Below are positions 18,302 through 27,088 of a DNA stretch of 64,000 nucleotides, one piece after another. A model generated the notes under the pieces. That model was not told the DNA's origin. It made no database searches and saw only the letters and a list, made by a program, of their open reading frames with translations. The stretch is from an uncultured Caldilineaceae bacterium (GTDB lineage: Bacteria; Chloroflexota; Anaerolineae; Caldilineales; Caldilineaceae): contig OX638330.1 of the NCBI GenBank assembly GCA_951812725.1, positions 1,426,001 through 1,490,000 on the forward strand. Reading direction: 5' to 3'. The stretch's first letter is position 1, and each line of letters begins with the position of its first letter. Made by a program: the position numbers and the translations under genes.

Positions 18302-19057
18302 TCAATGCTGGTCAGAATCGCCGGAGCGGGCCTTCCGTCCCAGATATGAGACAAATCCTAAAGCCGCACTCAACGCTGCAAAAATCACGATTTTCTTTGC
18401 ATTCTCGCTCTTCCCGACTTCGGATTCCTTCTTCATTCTGGCTTCTATCTTGGATTTGGCCTGGGCTCTGGCTCTATGCCTGGTGCTGGGTCTCTTGGAT
18501 ATCTCATTTACGCCTGACGAATCTTTGTATCTGGGTCGCTCCAGATTCAGACTGCCTTCACTTCCGACATAGCTCCTGGGAACTGACTGGCGGTTCAGAG
18601 CAGATCTGATCCTTTCAACAGATTTCTTGCCTTCATGAGAATCGGCCTTTCCAAGCACATAGGCTATGTGAGAGAGGCGCTTCAGGGCGTACTTCAATTC
18701 CAAATCACTTGTAGAAGGATGATACACTTTGTTCCGTGCTTCCCTGATGATCCGAAGTTCTCCTACAATCGTTTGGTCGCCCTTGAAACGGGACGAGAAA
18801 ACGTCCTGCCAATGACGTTCGACTAGAAGCGGGAACTGATTTACATCGATAGCCGACTCCAGGTCGCTGTTCTGCTTCAGATTCCGATCAAAGTCAATTG
18901 TCTGATGCTCAAGCTGTAGCGACTGCCTCATTGCTTCCTCTGCCTCGAGTCCCGGTGTTCGGTTGAGGCTTTCAATGAGAAATGGCCGCATTTCATCCCT
19001 GAAGATGTCAATAGCTTTAGCAAGGGCGTCTCTATTTGGCCGGTTTATGGCGACCAT
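18302..19057 (-). CDS. Swt1-like HEPN domain protein with C-terminal membrane segment
   Basis: 251 aa. Residues 6-135 match the Swt1-type HEPN pattern: an initial RDALAKAIDIFRDEMRPFL helix, IDVNQFPLLVERHW, and the signature R-x4-H (Arg108-NKVY-His113), the catalytic motif in HEPN ribonucleases. A long basic, low-complexity linker (150-210) leads to one hydrophobic segment (222-240) and a short tail. Swt1-like HEPN domains are known as N-terminal parts of larger ATPases in conflict systems. Here it is alone and apparently membrane-anchored. No neighbouring gene is an obvious partner. Confidence 0.6.
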   Translation of the reverse strand: MVAINRPNRDALAKAIDIFRDEMRPFLIESLNRTPGLEAEEAMRQSLQLEHQTIDFDRNLKQNSDLESAIDVNQFPLLVERHWQDVFSSRFKGDQTIVGELRIIREARNKVYHPSTSDLELKYALKRLSHIAYVLGKADSHEGKKSVERIRSALNRQSVPRSYVGSEGSLNLERPRYKDSSGVNEISKRPSTRHRARAQAKSKIEARMKKESEVGKSENAKKIVIFAALSAALGFVSYLGRKARSGDSDQH

Positions 19058-19763
19058 AGGATATAGTGTTCCTTTGCATTTCTGCAGAAATGGTTTCTCT
19101 ATCCCACTGCTCTACTGAAAGGGTCCTTCGCCGGATATTTCAACTCTAAATGGGCAGTCCGCCTTACTCCCCTTCAGTCAAATACTCTTCACTCGACACA
19201 ATGAGACACGGTTTCCTCGAGAACGGTTCAGTACTGAAATGACCAGAACCAGGATTTCTCGACCATCTCGCCGCCTGATGATAGCATAATCGCCCTCCAA
19301 AACGTATAGCGACTCTATCCACGCCCCCCACGAGCCGCTCCAGGGACCACGCCTGATTCTTGCCCACGTTCCTGTGAAGTATCGCCCCCTATATTTCGAG
19401 GACCGCCGGGCGCGGTGATTCTTTGTGCCCTGACTAGATCCACGGTGACTGCTATAGCGCCTGTTTTCATTGGCACGCCATTGTCGACTCTGCTGAGAAC
19501 GATCTGTAGAATTCCAATGCTTGCTCTGGTCACGATTTTCGGCAGGGCTTTGGTAATGGGCTTGCCTGCCTGAACCCGTAGCTTGCTGTCTGCGGCTTAA
19601 CTGCGCCCGAGACTGCTGCCCGTCCCCTGTCGAGACACGACTGGGCCATCGGGACCTGTAGCAGGCCCCAATTCGTGACATGTGCCCTCAACAATACCAA
19701 CAGCCTTAAACTGGAAAATTTGTGGTATAATGGGAACCGCCAACCAGTGGTGTGAGCGATGCA
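19058..19763. other. intergenic region without a supported gene
   Basis: About 700 bases. The longest open frames (minus strand, up to 167 codons) are rich in Arg, Ser and Gln, have no recognisable family pattern, and overlap one another in several frames. I therefore do not call a gene. The only clear signal is the extended -10 box before the ATPase gene. Confidence 0.45.
19723..19731 (+). promoter_or_regulatory. extended -10 promoter of the AAA ATPase gene
   Basis: TGGTATAAT is a consensus extended -10 element, 32 bases upstream of the start codon at 19764. No good -35 is visible, which is usual for extended -10 promoters. Confidence 0.5.
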
Positions 19764-21233
19764 ATGATTACCCGAATCGAACTCGATGGCTTCAAGACGT
19801 TCCAGGAATTTGCGCTGGATCTGTCGCCATTGCAGGTCATCGTAGGCGCAAATGGGGTGGGCAAGAGCAATCTCTTCGACGCCCTGCAACTGCTGGGACG
19901 TCTGTCCGAATCGACGCTGCGCACGGCGTTTCAGGAGATGCGGGGAGAGGTGGGCGAGCTCTTTGCGGTCCGCCCAGACGGGGGATCAGCAGGCCGCATC
20001 AGTCTGGCGGTTGAGATTCTGGTCGACCTGAGTGTGCGTGACGACTGGGGCGTCAAACAGGACATCAAGTTCCCACGTATGCGCTACGAGTTGGAAGTTG
20101 CCCTTGTTCGAGAAGCTCAAGGCCCGGAAAGTCTCGCCGTCGCACATGAACTTCTGGCCCCAATCCCTCGCCATAAGGACAGATGGACAAAGTCCAATAA
20201 GCTGAAGACCGGCAGCCCCTGGATTCCGGTGATGACCGGCGGACGCTCTTCTCCCTTCATCTCCTCGCAGAAGAACAGTAAAGGAACGACTCTGGTCCTG
20301 CACCAGGACGGCAACAGCGGCCGGCGTGACATTGAGGCGGGTAAGGCCGAGCGGACGCTGTTGAGCGGGGCCGGAAACACTGAGTTTCCGCATGTATTCG
20401 CGGCTGCTGAGGAGATGCGTTCCTGGCGATTTCTACATCTGAATCCAGAGATACTGCGCCAGCCCAGCCCCATGACGGCGCCGGCCAGGCTGGTTGCGGA
20501 CGGCCGGAATCTGGCCAACGTGCTGGCGCGCATGAAGGCCGTCGATCCGTCGTTGTTAGCCGCCATATCGGAAGATCTTGCCGAACATGTTCCTGGCGCC
20601 ATGCAGGTCGAGGTGGAAGAGGATAGCGAAACCGGGCGCATCGCAATCTGGGCGAAGGCGGAAGACGGGAGGCGATTCTCGTCGCGTGTGCTTTCCGATG
20701 GCGCGCTGCGGGCGCTGGCGCTGGTCACTATGAGGAACGATCCTGAACACGGCGGCCTCCTCTGCTTTGAAGACCCGGAGAATAGCGTTCATCCTTCGCG
20801 TTTGAATGACATGACGCGGATCCTGCAAGACCTGGCTACAGATTTCTCAAATCCCGACCAGATAGGACTGCGACTGCGTCAAGTTATATGCAACACGCAT
20901 TCGCCCGCGTTTATGGGCAACCCGGACATTCTTTCCCATGTTCTCTTTGCTCATTTGGCGCCTCCCACAGATGTCGAAAGCACAGGAAAGCAGCCTCTGG
21001 TGACCCGCATTCTGCCAGTAATTCCGGATCCGTTGCAGCCGGCCCTCCCTATTCCTGAAGACGTGCAATCCTACACACTTAGCGAAGTGCAGAGCTATCT
21101 GGAGAGCGCAGATATGGGGGCAGCGAGGAGCCAGTTGGGTGCGCACATTGCTCTGGATAAGGGAAGCGATGTGGACAATGACAAGACTGTTGCCGCGACC
21201 CAGCCGCCTGCCAGTGACCCTACTATGCCATAG
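19764..21233 (+). CDS. AAA family ATPase, OLD/RecF-like ABC ATPase fold
   Basis: 489 aa cytoplasmic ATPase. Walker A GANGVGKS at 28-35, ABC-type signature VLSDGALRAL at 309-318, Walker B LLCFEDPEN at 332-340, His-loop NTHSP at 377-381. The insert between Walker A and signature is the lid or dimerisation region. It belongs to the AAA_21/AAA_23-type proteins that act in repair or phage defence, usually with a nuclease partner. No nuclease gene is adjacent, and its C-terminal about 80 residues are Pro/Asp-rich without a TOPRIM motif. A GTG four codons upstream is an alternative start. Confidence 0.82.
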   Translation: MITRIELDGFKTFQEFALDLSPLQVIVGANGVGKSNLFDALQLLGRLSESTLRTAFQEMRGEVGELFAVRPDGGSAGRISLAVEILVDLSVRDDWGVKQDIKFPRMRYELEVALVREAQGPESLAVAHELLAPIPRHKDRWTKSNKLKTGSPWIPVMTGGRSSPFISSQKNSKGTTLVLHQDGNSGRRDIEAGKAERTLLSGAGNTEFPHVFAAAEEMRSWRFLHLNPEILRQPSPMTAPARLVADGRNLANVLARMKAVDPSLLAAISEDLAEHVPGAMQVEVEEDSETGRIAIWAKAEDGRRFSSRVLSDGALRALALVTMRNDPEHGGLLCFEDPENSVHPSRLNDMTRILQDLATDFSNPDQIGLRLRQVICNTHSPAFMGNPDILSHVLFAHLAPPTDVESTGKQPLVTRILPVIPDPLQPALPIPEDVQSYTLSEVQSYLESADMGAARSQLGAHIALDKGSDVDNDKTVAATQPPASDPTMP

Positions 21234-21263
21234 CTAAATGGCAACAGAATTCTGCCAGGTCAC

Positions 21264-21284
21264 TTTTCGTCAAATAGTCGAAAA
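21264..21284. promoter_or_regulatory. inverted repeat upstream of the corrinoid operon
   Basis: TTTTCG (21264-21269) and CGAAAA (21279-21284) are separated by nine bases, in the 72-base gap before the Ldh2-type gene. A possible -10 (TAAAAT) lies just downstream at about 21291. This could be an operator for a regulator of the operon. The arms are short, so confidence is low. The gap is too short for a cobalamin riboswitch. Confidence 0.3.
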
Positions 21285-21305
21285 ATAGAGTAAAATAGGA
21301 GCACT

Positions 21306-22361
21306 ATGCCCAATATCCAACCTGCTGCTTTGCGCGAAGTCGGTTATCAACTGTTCGAAGCCTCGGGCTGCACTGTCGAGGACGCCCACGCCGTGGTCGA
21401 CCACTTGGTGGAGTCGAATCTTTTCGGACACGATTCGCATGGCGCGATTCGTTACTACGAGTACACGCGAGCCATCCGTGAAGGTCGATTTCAGCCGCGG
21501 GCGAAACCCACAATTGTTCGCGACTATCCCAGCACCGCAGTCGTGGACGCGGGCGGGGCACTTGGCCAGGTCGGCGCAACTCTTGCCATGAATCTGGCGA
21601 TTGAAAAGGCCCGCCAGCACGGTCTGGCCACTGTTACATTACGCAACACGAGCCACGTGGGCCGCGCCGGCGCGTATCCGCTGATGGCGGCGCGTCAAGG
21701 GAACCTGATCGCGCTGGCGTTCGTAAATGCCGGGAATCTTGGCTATCAGATTGCCCCCTTCGGCGGGCTGGAGGGCAGACTCAGTACCAACCCGATTGCA
21801 TTCTCGGCGCCCCGGCCCGACACCGATCCGATTCTGGTGGACATGACGACTTCAGTTGTGGCCGAAGGCAAGGTGCGCGTCGCGATCAATCAGGGCAAGC
21901 ATGTGCCCGAGGGCTGGCTCATTGACGCCGAGGGCAACCCGACGACCGACCCAAACGATTTCAGAGCCGAACCGCCCGGAGCGATCTTGCCGATGGGCGG
22001 TGTCGTAGCCCACAAAGGCTATGCCCTGGGCCTTGTGGTAGAATTGCTGGGAGGCACGCTAAGCGGCGAGGGCTGTGCCGACGGTTCCCGGACGATGAGG
22101 AGCAACGGCGTCCTCTTCACGGTTTACAATATTGAACATTTTACCGAGCTTTCTACCTATTATGAAGAGGTAGAGGCGCTCCTCCGTCACGTCAAGTCCA
22201 GCCGCCTCGCGCCCGGATTCGATGAGATTCTCGCGCCAGGAGAGCCGGAGTTTCGCAGCGCACAGCGCAAAGAGGGCGATGGTATCGAAATCGACGGGAC
22301 CACCTGGGAGCACATTTGCCAGGAAGGACGACTTCTGGGGCTCGATCCAGACAGTTGGTAG
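21306..22361 (+). CDS. Ldh2 family malate/L-lactate/ureidoglycolate-type dehydrogenase
   Basis: NAD(P)-dependent dehydrogenase of the malate/L-sulfolactate/ureidoglycolate superfamily (not the Rossmann LDH type), 351 aa. Seen: FGHDSHGAIRYYEY (catalytic His45 in SHG), TLRNTSHVGRAGAYP, FVNAGNLGYQIAPFGG, LSTNPIAFSAPRP, and HKGYALGLVVELLGGTLSG near the end. Such enzymes oxidise 2-hydroxycarboxylates such as L-lactate, malate or sulfolactate. GGAG lies before the ATG. It leads the corrinoid methyltransferase gene row, 73 bases upstream of the first methyltransferase, so it may process the methyl donor or its demethylated product. Confidence 0.88.
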   Translation: MPNIQPAALREVGYQLFEASGCTVEDAHAVVDHLVESNLFGHDSHGAIRYYEYTRAIREGRFQPRAKPTIVRDYPSTAVVDAGGALGQVGATLAMNLAIEKARQHGLATVTLRNTSHVGRAGAYPLMAARQGNLIALAFVNAGNLGYQIAPFGGLEGRLSTNPIAFSAPRPDTDPILVDMTTSVVAEGKVRVAINQGKHVPEGWLIDAEGNPTTDPNDFRAEPPGAILPMGGVVAHKGYALGLVVELLGGTLSGEGCADGSRTMRSNGVLFTVYNIEHFTELSTYYEEVEALLRHVKSSRLAPGFDEILAPGEPEFRSAQRKEGDGIEIDGTTWEHICQEGRLLGLDPDSW

Positions 22362-22434
22362 AGTTCGCGCAGGGCTCGCGGCCCTAACGCGGCCGCATGA
22401 ACCGATCTGAAACCAGCGCCACAGGGAGCAAGCA

Positions 22435-23463
22435 ATGGAACAGATGACACCAAAACAACGGTTCTTGGCTGGGCTGAACGGCGACCCGGTGGACAGACCA
22501 CCCGCAGCGAGCATAGTGTCCGTAATCACCTACGAATTGATGGACATTACCGGCGCGCACTTCCCGCATGCAAATATCGAGCCGGAGCCGATGGCCACAC
22601 TCGCTGCCGGCGCGCATGAGGTGATGGGATTCGACAGCGTCATGCCGATCTTCAGTATTGCCCAGGAGGCGATGGCGCTCGGCTGTGAAGTGGATTGGTC
22701 CGACACCGACATGATGCCCAATCCGACCGACTCGCCCTGGGCGGATCGCGATGTCGAAATCAAGCTGCCTGATGGCTTTCCTGATGCGTTCCTTGAAGAC
22801 AAATACGTCAAGTGCGCTATAGATGCGATCCGCCTGCTCAAGCAGCATTTCGGCGACGAGGTCATGGTTCTGGGCAAGGTCATGGGGCCGTGGACGCTCT
22901 CCTACCACTGCTATAACACGCAGGAGTTTCTGTTCGATACCATTATGGACCCGGACCGTGTTCGCAAATCGTTGGAAACGCTGGCGCCGGTGCCGCTCTT
23001 GTTTGCGCAGGCCCAAATAGAGGCCGGCGCCGACGCCATCGTCTGGGCCGACCACGCCACCGGGGACCTGGTTCGAAATACCATGTACCGGGACTTCCTG
23101 TTGCCGCACCATCAGGAGCTTGTGCCACAAGTGGACGCGCCCGTTATTCTGCACTGTTGCGGCCGGACGCTGGACCGGGTCGAGTACTTTAGCGAGGCAG
23201 GCTTTGCCTGTTATCATTTCGAGTCGGCCAACGCGCCGGATCTGATGGTCGAGAAGGCTGCCGGCAAGATGAAGCTGACCGGCAATGTAAACAATCCTAT
23301 AACCTTGTACGCACGCGGCCCTGCCGAGGCGCGCGCTGAAGCGCAGGCCGCCATTGACGCAGGTGTGGACATTATTGCGCCAGAATGCGCCGTTCCTCTT
23401 CAGGCACCCGTCGAAAACCTACAGGCGATCGTGGAAACCTGCAAAGACAATCGCCACCAATAG
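22435..23463 (+). CDS. UroD/MtaA-type corrinoid methyltransferase (MT I candidate)
   Basis: 342 aa protein of the uroporphyrinogen decarboxylase-like methyltransferase family. It has the zinc-thiol-activation ligands of MtaA/CmuA-type enzymes rather than decarboxylase residues: His240-x-Cys242 (LHCCGRT) and Cys318 (PECAVP). It would move a methyl group between a substrate and the corrinoid protein encoded 12 bases downstream. In acetogen O-demethylases the MtvB/OdmB-type methyltransferase I belongs to this family. GGGAG precedes the start. Donor unknown: aryl methyl ether, methanol, methyl halide or thiol are all possible. Confidence 0.86.
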   Translation: MEQMTPKQRFLAGLNGDPVDRPPAASIVSVITYELMDITGAHFPHANIEPEPMATLAAGAHEVMGFDSVMPIFSIAQEAMALGCEVDWSDTDMMPNPTDSPWADRDVEIKLPDGFPDAFLEDKYVKCAIDAIRLLKQHFGDEVMVLGKVMGPWTLSYHCYNTQEFLFDTIMDPDRVRKSLETLAPVPLLFAQAQIEAGADAIVWADHATGDLVRNTMYRDFLLPHHQELVPQVDAPVILHCCGRTLDRVEYFSEAGFACYHFESANAPDLMVEKAAGKMKLTGNVNNPITLYARGPAEARAEAQAAIDAGVDIIAPECAVPLQAPVENLQAIVETCKDNRHQ

Positions 23464-23475
23464 GAGCCCCTTACT

Positions 23476-24237
23476 ATGAGCCGCGAAGAAGAAATCAAGA
23501 AAGGGCTGTACGAGCACACACTAGTCGGCGAGGCGCCGGAAGTGGTGGCGCTTACGCAAGAGGGTATCGACCTGGGGATGGATCCGCTGGATATTTTATT
23601 CGGCGCGCTTATTCCATCTTTGCAGGAAGTGGGCCGTCTATTTGAGATTGGCGAATACTTTGTTCCCGAAATGCTGGTTGCGGCGCGCGCCATGCAAGGG
23701 GCGATGGCTCTGCTGCGGCCACTGCTGGTCGACAAAGGGGCGGAGCCAATCGGCAAGGTGGTGATGTTGACGGTTAAGGGCGATGTTCACGATATCGGCA
23801 AGAATCTGTGCAACATCATGTTGGAGGGCGAGGGCTTCGACATCGTTGACTTGGGGGTCAATGTCAAGCCGGAAGAGGTGGTCGCGGCAGTCCAGGAACA
23901 CGAGCCTCAATTGTTGGGCTTTTCTGCATTTTTGACCACGACCATGCCCTTTTTCAAGTCGAATCTGGCAGCATTGACGGAGGCAGGGTTGCGAGACTCT
24001 GTCAGAGTGATGGTTGGCGGCGCGCCGGTCACGCAGGAATACGCCGACAGTGTTGGCGCGGACGGATTCGCGCCCGATGCCAGCGCGGCCGTGCGCCTGG
24101 CCAAGCACCTAATGGTCGAAATGGGTTACGACGTCAGTATGGGTGGCGGCGGTGAAGGCGAAGGCACTTCTGCTCTGGCAAGCGCTGTGCAAGCCGTCGA
24201 AGATCTCATGGTCCAAGCCGGACAACATGACGAGTAG
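23476..24237 (+). CDS. corrinoid (cobalamin-binding) methyltransferase protein
   Basis: 253 aa methyl carrier of the MtaC/MtbC/MtvC type. An N-terminal helical cap domain (about 1-90) precedes a B12-binding Rossmann-like domain with the base-off/His-on motif D103-x-H105-x2-G108 (GDVHDIGKN) and LGVNV at 126-130. After about residue 215 a Gly/Glu/Ser-rich tail of some 35 residues extends it. Located 12 bases after the UroD-type methyltransferase and 6 bases before the folate methyltransferase, so it passes methyl groups between them. Confidence 0.92.
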   Translation: MSREEEIKKGLYEHTLVGEAPEVVALTQEGIDLGMDPLDILFGALIPSLQEVGRLFEIGEYFVPEMLVAARAMQGAMALLRPLLVDKGAEPIGKVVMLTVKGDVHDIGKNLCNIMLEGEGFDIVDLGVNVKPEEVVAAVQEHEPQLLGFSAFLTTTMPFFKSNLAALTEAGLRDSVRVMVGGAPVTQEYADSVGADGFAPDASAAVRLAKHLMVEMGYDVSMGGGGEGEGTSALASAVQAVEDLMVQAGQHDE

Positions 24238-24243
24238 CCTGAC

Positions 24244-25113
24244 ATGAATACTGTGATTTCCTCCGCGAAGAAGACCGTCACTATCGGTCCCGATCACCCC
24301 TTTGTTATCATTGGCGAACGTATCAACCCCACCGGCCGCAAAATCCTGACCAAGCAGATGATTGATCGCAACATGAGCATGGTCTGTCGCGACGCCCGGC
24401 GGCAGGTGGAGGCGCACGCGCATGTGCTCGATGTCAACGCCGGCGTACCTGTCGACGGCGTAGAGCCTGAGATTCTTCGACAAGCGATTCAGGCCGTGCA
24501 GCAGACCGTAGACGTGCCAATCTCAATCGATTCATCGGTCGTCGAAGCGCTGGAGGCGGGCCTCGCCGCCTATGAGGGCAAAGCCCTCGTCAATTCAGTC
24601 ACCTATGAAGATGAGCGGCTGGATACGGTCCTGCCGCTGGTCAAGAAATACGGCGCGGCGGTCGTGGGCGTTGCCAACGACGATACCGGCATTTCCAACG
24701 AACCGGAGGAACGGCTTCGCATCGCGACTATGATTGTCGAGCGCGCCGCAGACCACGGGATACCGGCCGAGGACGTGGTGATTGACCCACTGGCTCTGAC
24801 AGTCAGCGCGGATGACAATGCAGCTCTGATCACATTGGAGACCATCCGCCTCATCCGCGAGAATTTGGGCGTCAACATGACGTGCGGGGCCAGCAATATT
24901 TCCTTTGGACTTCCATGGAGGCCGACTGTAAACGCTGCGTTCCTTGCCATGGCGATCGCGGCTGGTCTGACCTCGGCCATTACAAATCCCCTAGAGACTG
25001 AGATTCGCCACACAATCTACGCCGCCGACCTGCTCATGGGGCACGACGCCTATGCGGGAAACCTGATTCAGGCATTCCGATCGGAACGAAAGCGCCAGCA
25101 AGAGTCGAATTAG
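24244..25113 (+). CDS. methyltetrahydrofolate:corrinoid protein methyltransferase (MT II candidate)
   Basis: 289 aa pterin-binding (dihydropteroate-synthase-like) TIM barrel of the AcsE/MtvA type. Landmarks: IIGERINPTGRK at 23-34, LDVNAGVPVDG, SIDSS, the Asp of VIDPLALTVSADD, CGASNISFGLP. It transfers methyl between tetrahydrofolate and the corrinoid protein. Together with the UroD-type protein, corrinoid protein and activator it gives the four parts of an acetogen-like demethylase. The 43-base gap to the activator gene carries two inverted repeats. Confidence 0.9.
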   Translation: MNTVISSAKKTVTIGPDHPFVIIGERINPTGRKILTKQMIDRNMSMVCRDARRQVEAHAHVLDVNAGVPVDGVEPEILRQAIQAVQQTVDVPISIDSSVVEALEAGLAAYEGKALVNSVTYEDERLDTVLPLVKKYGAAVVGVANDDTGISNEPEERLRIATMIVERAADHGIPAEDVVIDPLALTVSADDNAALITLETIRLIRENLGVNMTCGASNISFGLPWRPTVNAAFLAMAIAAGLTSAITNPLETEIRHTIYAADLLMGHDAYAGNLIQAFRSERKRQQESN

Positions 25114-25119
25114 CTTTTG

Positions 25120-25149
25120 TTCCGTTCCAAACGGAAACGCATATGCGTT
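25120..25149. promoter_or_regulatory. two adjoining inverted repeats before the activator gene
   Basis: TTCCGTT-CCA-AACGGAA (25120-25136) is a perfect 7-bp stem. It abuts the perfect 14-bp palindrome AACGCATATGCGTT (25136-25149), which ends 7 bases before the ATG at 25157, where a RBS would be expected and none is seen. They may lower or regulate translation of the activator, needed only in catalytic amounts, or bind a regulator. Confidence 0.5.
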
Positions 25150-25156
25150 CGCTTCA

Positions 25157-27067
25157 ATGACAAATACTGTTCCAGCCGGAACGACCAAAGTCTCCATTGA
25201 GTTCCGACCTCACGATAAGGTAACCCGCGTTCCGCCCGGAATGACGATTTTCAACGCCGCCAATTGGATAGGTCTGCCGATTGACAGCACTTGCGGCGCT
25301 AAAGGAACCTGCGGTAAGTGCAAGGTTCGTATTCTGCGCGGGCAAAACGGGGCAACAGCGGCTGACCGGCGGATTTTCTCTGAAGAGGAGATTGCCGATG
25401 GCTGGCGGCTCTCCTGCCGCAGCGAAGCCAATTCGGACGTCGTCTGCCACGTGCCGCGGCTGATGGGTAACCCCAAAGCGGCGTTGATGGGATTCGACCG
25501 CCACGTCATTCTGAATGCTAACGTCTATAAGATCCCCTTGACGCTGACACCGCCCTCGCTGGAAGACCAGCGCAGCGATTTCAGCCGGATACGAGACGCA
25601 TTGGAGCCTGAAGGGTATGCGATTGAGGCCTCGCTGAACCTGTTGCGCCAGTTGCCGGGCGTGCTGCGGCGCAGCAACTGGCAGGTTACCGCTGTGATTG
25701 TCGGACACGAGTTGGTCAGTGTCGAGGAGGGAGACACCAGCAGCCGCTCGTTTGGTCTGGCCTTCGATATTGGCACAACAACGGTTGTGGGCATGTTGAT
25801 CGATCTGAACAGCGGGGCGCCGGTGGCAGTCCTATCCGCTCTCAACGGGCAGGCGGTACAGGGCGCCGACGTAATTTCCAGAATCAGCTATACGATGCTC
25901 AATGAGGACGGGCTGGCCGAACTGAATACGGTTATTCTGCGCACGCTGAACGGGCTTATCGCTCGACTCTTGGAAGAAGGGCAGGTGGCGGCGCACGAGG
26001 TGTATGAGGTTGTTACCGCCGGCAACGCCACGATGCAGCACCTGTTCCTGGGGGTTGACCCGGAACCGATCGGGCTTGAACCGTTCATCCCGGCGGTCGA
26101 AGACATGGTGCAGGCTTCGGCGCACGAGGTTGGCCTCAACATACATCCTCAGGCACAGGTACACTGTCTGCCCTATCTAGGCGCCTATGTCGGTGCCGAC
26201 CTGGTGGCGGGGTTGTTGGCCACTGGGCTGGCACAAAACGAGGGTGTTCGGCTGCTGGTTGATGTCGGCACGAACGGCGAGATCATTCTGGGGTCTGCGG
26301 CGCGCACCGTAGCTACGGCAGCGCCGGCCGGGCCTGCCTTTGAAGGCGCGCAGATCCAGGACGGTATGCGTGCCAGCGAAGGAGCGATTGAGGCTGTGAC
26401 CATCACCCGGGATGGCGTAGAGCTCCAGGTGATTGGGGATGTTCCACCGATTGGACTGTGCGGGTCCGGCTTGCTGGACGCGGTGGCCCAACTGCGTTTG
26501 AGCGGGCTGTTACTTCCGTCAGGACGGTTCGTGAAGGCGGAGGATGCGACCCAATTGGTTGTACCAGACCTGGCAAGGCGCATCATCACGGGTGACGAGG
26601 GCAGGCGTTCCTTTGTCTTGGCGTGGCCGGAAGAAGCCGGCGGCGACAAACCGATAGTACTGACCCAGCGCGATGTGCGCGAGCTTCAGTTTGCCAAAGG
26701 CTCGATAGCAGGAGGTATAGACGTGGTCATGCAGGAATTGGGGGTCGGGGCGGATGCGCTTGTCGAGATATACCTGGCCGGTTCATTTGGCAGCTACATC
26801 AACCCGCAGAGCGCACGCATCATCGGACTGGTGCCGCCCGTGCCGGTTGAGCGGATCAAGGCGGTTGGCAATGCCGCCGGCGAGGGCGCCAAGATAGCGT
26901 TGCTCTCGTTCCGGGAGCGAATGGTGGCCCGGTCGCTGCCCCAGATCGTGGAGTATCATGAACTTTCGGGCCGAGGGGACTTCAACGATTCTTTCCTGGC
27001 CGTTTTGCAGTTTCCGGAACTGGAGACTCTCGGGCTGGAGCAAAGAGTCGAGGCCAGCCCCGCTTGA
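25157..27067 (+). CDS. corrinoid activation protein with 2Fe-2S ferredoxin and ASKHA domain (RACo-type)
   Basis: 636 aa reductive activator of corrinoid proteins. Residues 12-100 form a plant-type ferredoxin domain with Cys46-x5-Cys52-x2-Cys55 and Cys87. A middle linker follows, and from about 193 an ASKHA-type ATPase domain (FDIGTTTVVGML, VDVGTNGEIILG, AGPAFEGAQ) of the DUF4445 kind. It uses ATP to reduce inactive Co(II) corrinoid back to Co(I). Its presence shows that the operon is a working corrinoid methyl-transfer system rather than a set of unrelated homologues. The start has a poor RBS next to a palindrome. Confidence 0.92.
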   Translation: MTNTVPAGTTKVSIEFRPHDKVTRVPPGMTIFNAANWIGLPIDSTCGAKGTCGKCKVRILRGQNGATAADRRIFSEEEIADGWRLSCRSEANSDVVCHVPRLMGNPKAALMGFDRHVILNANVYKIPLTLTPPSLEDQRSDFSRIRDALEPEGYAIEASLNLLRQLPGVLRRSNWQVTAVIVGHELVSVEEGDTSSRSFGLAFDIGTTTVVGMLIDLNSGAPVAVLSALNGQAVQGADVISRISYTMLNEDGLAELNTVILRTLNGLIARLLEEGQVAAHEVYEVVTAGNATMQHLFLGVDPEPIGLEPFIPAVEDMVQASAHEVGLNIHPQAQVHCLPYLGAYVGADLVAGLLATGLAQNEGVRLLVDVGTNGEIILGSAARTVATAAPAGPAFEGAQIQDGMRASEGAIEAVTITRDGVELQVIGDVPPIGLCGSGLLDAVAQLRLSGLLLPSGRFVKAEDATQLVVPDLARRIITGDEGRRSFVLAWPEEAGGDKPIVLTQRDVRELQFAKGSIAGGIDVVMQELGVGADALVEIYLAGSFGSYINPQSARIIGLVPPVPVERIKAVGNAAGEGAKIALLSFRERMVARSLPQIVEYHELSGRGDFNDSFLAVLQFPELETLGLEQRVEASPA

Positions 27068-27088
27068 GAAGTTTGGAAGACGGTTCCT

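Noticed and set aside
19178..19681. 167-codon minus-strand reading frame
   Set aside because: Composition is Arg/Ser/Gln-rich and low in hydrophobic pattern, overlapping frames are equally open, and no family is recognisable.
21234..21305. Cobalamin riboswitch before the corrinoid operon
   Set aside because: The gap is only 72 bases and lacks the B12-box pattern.
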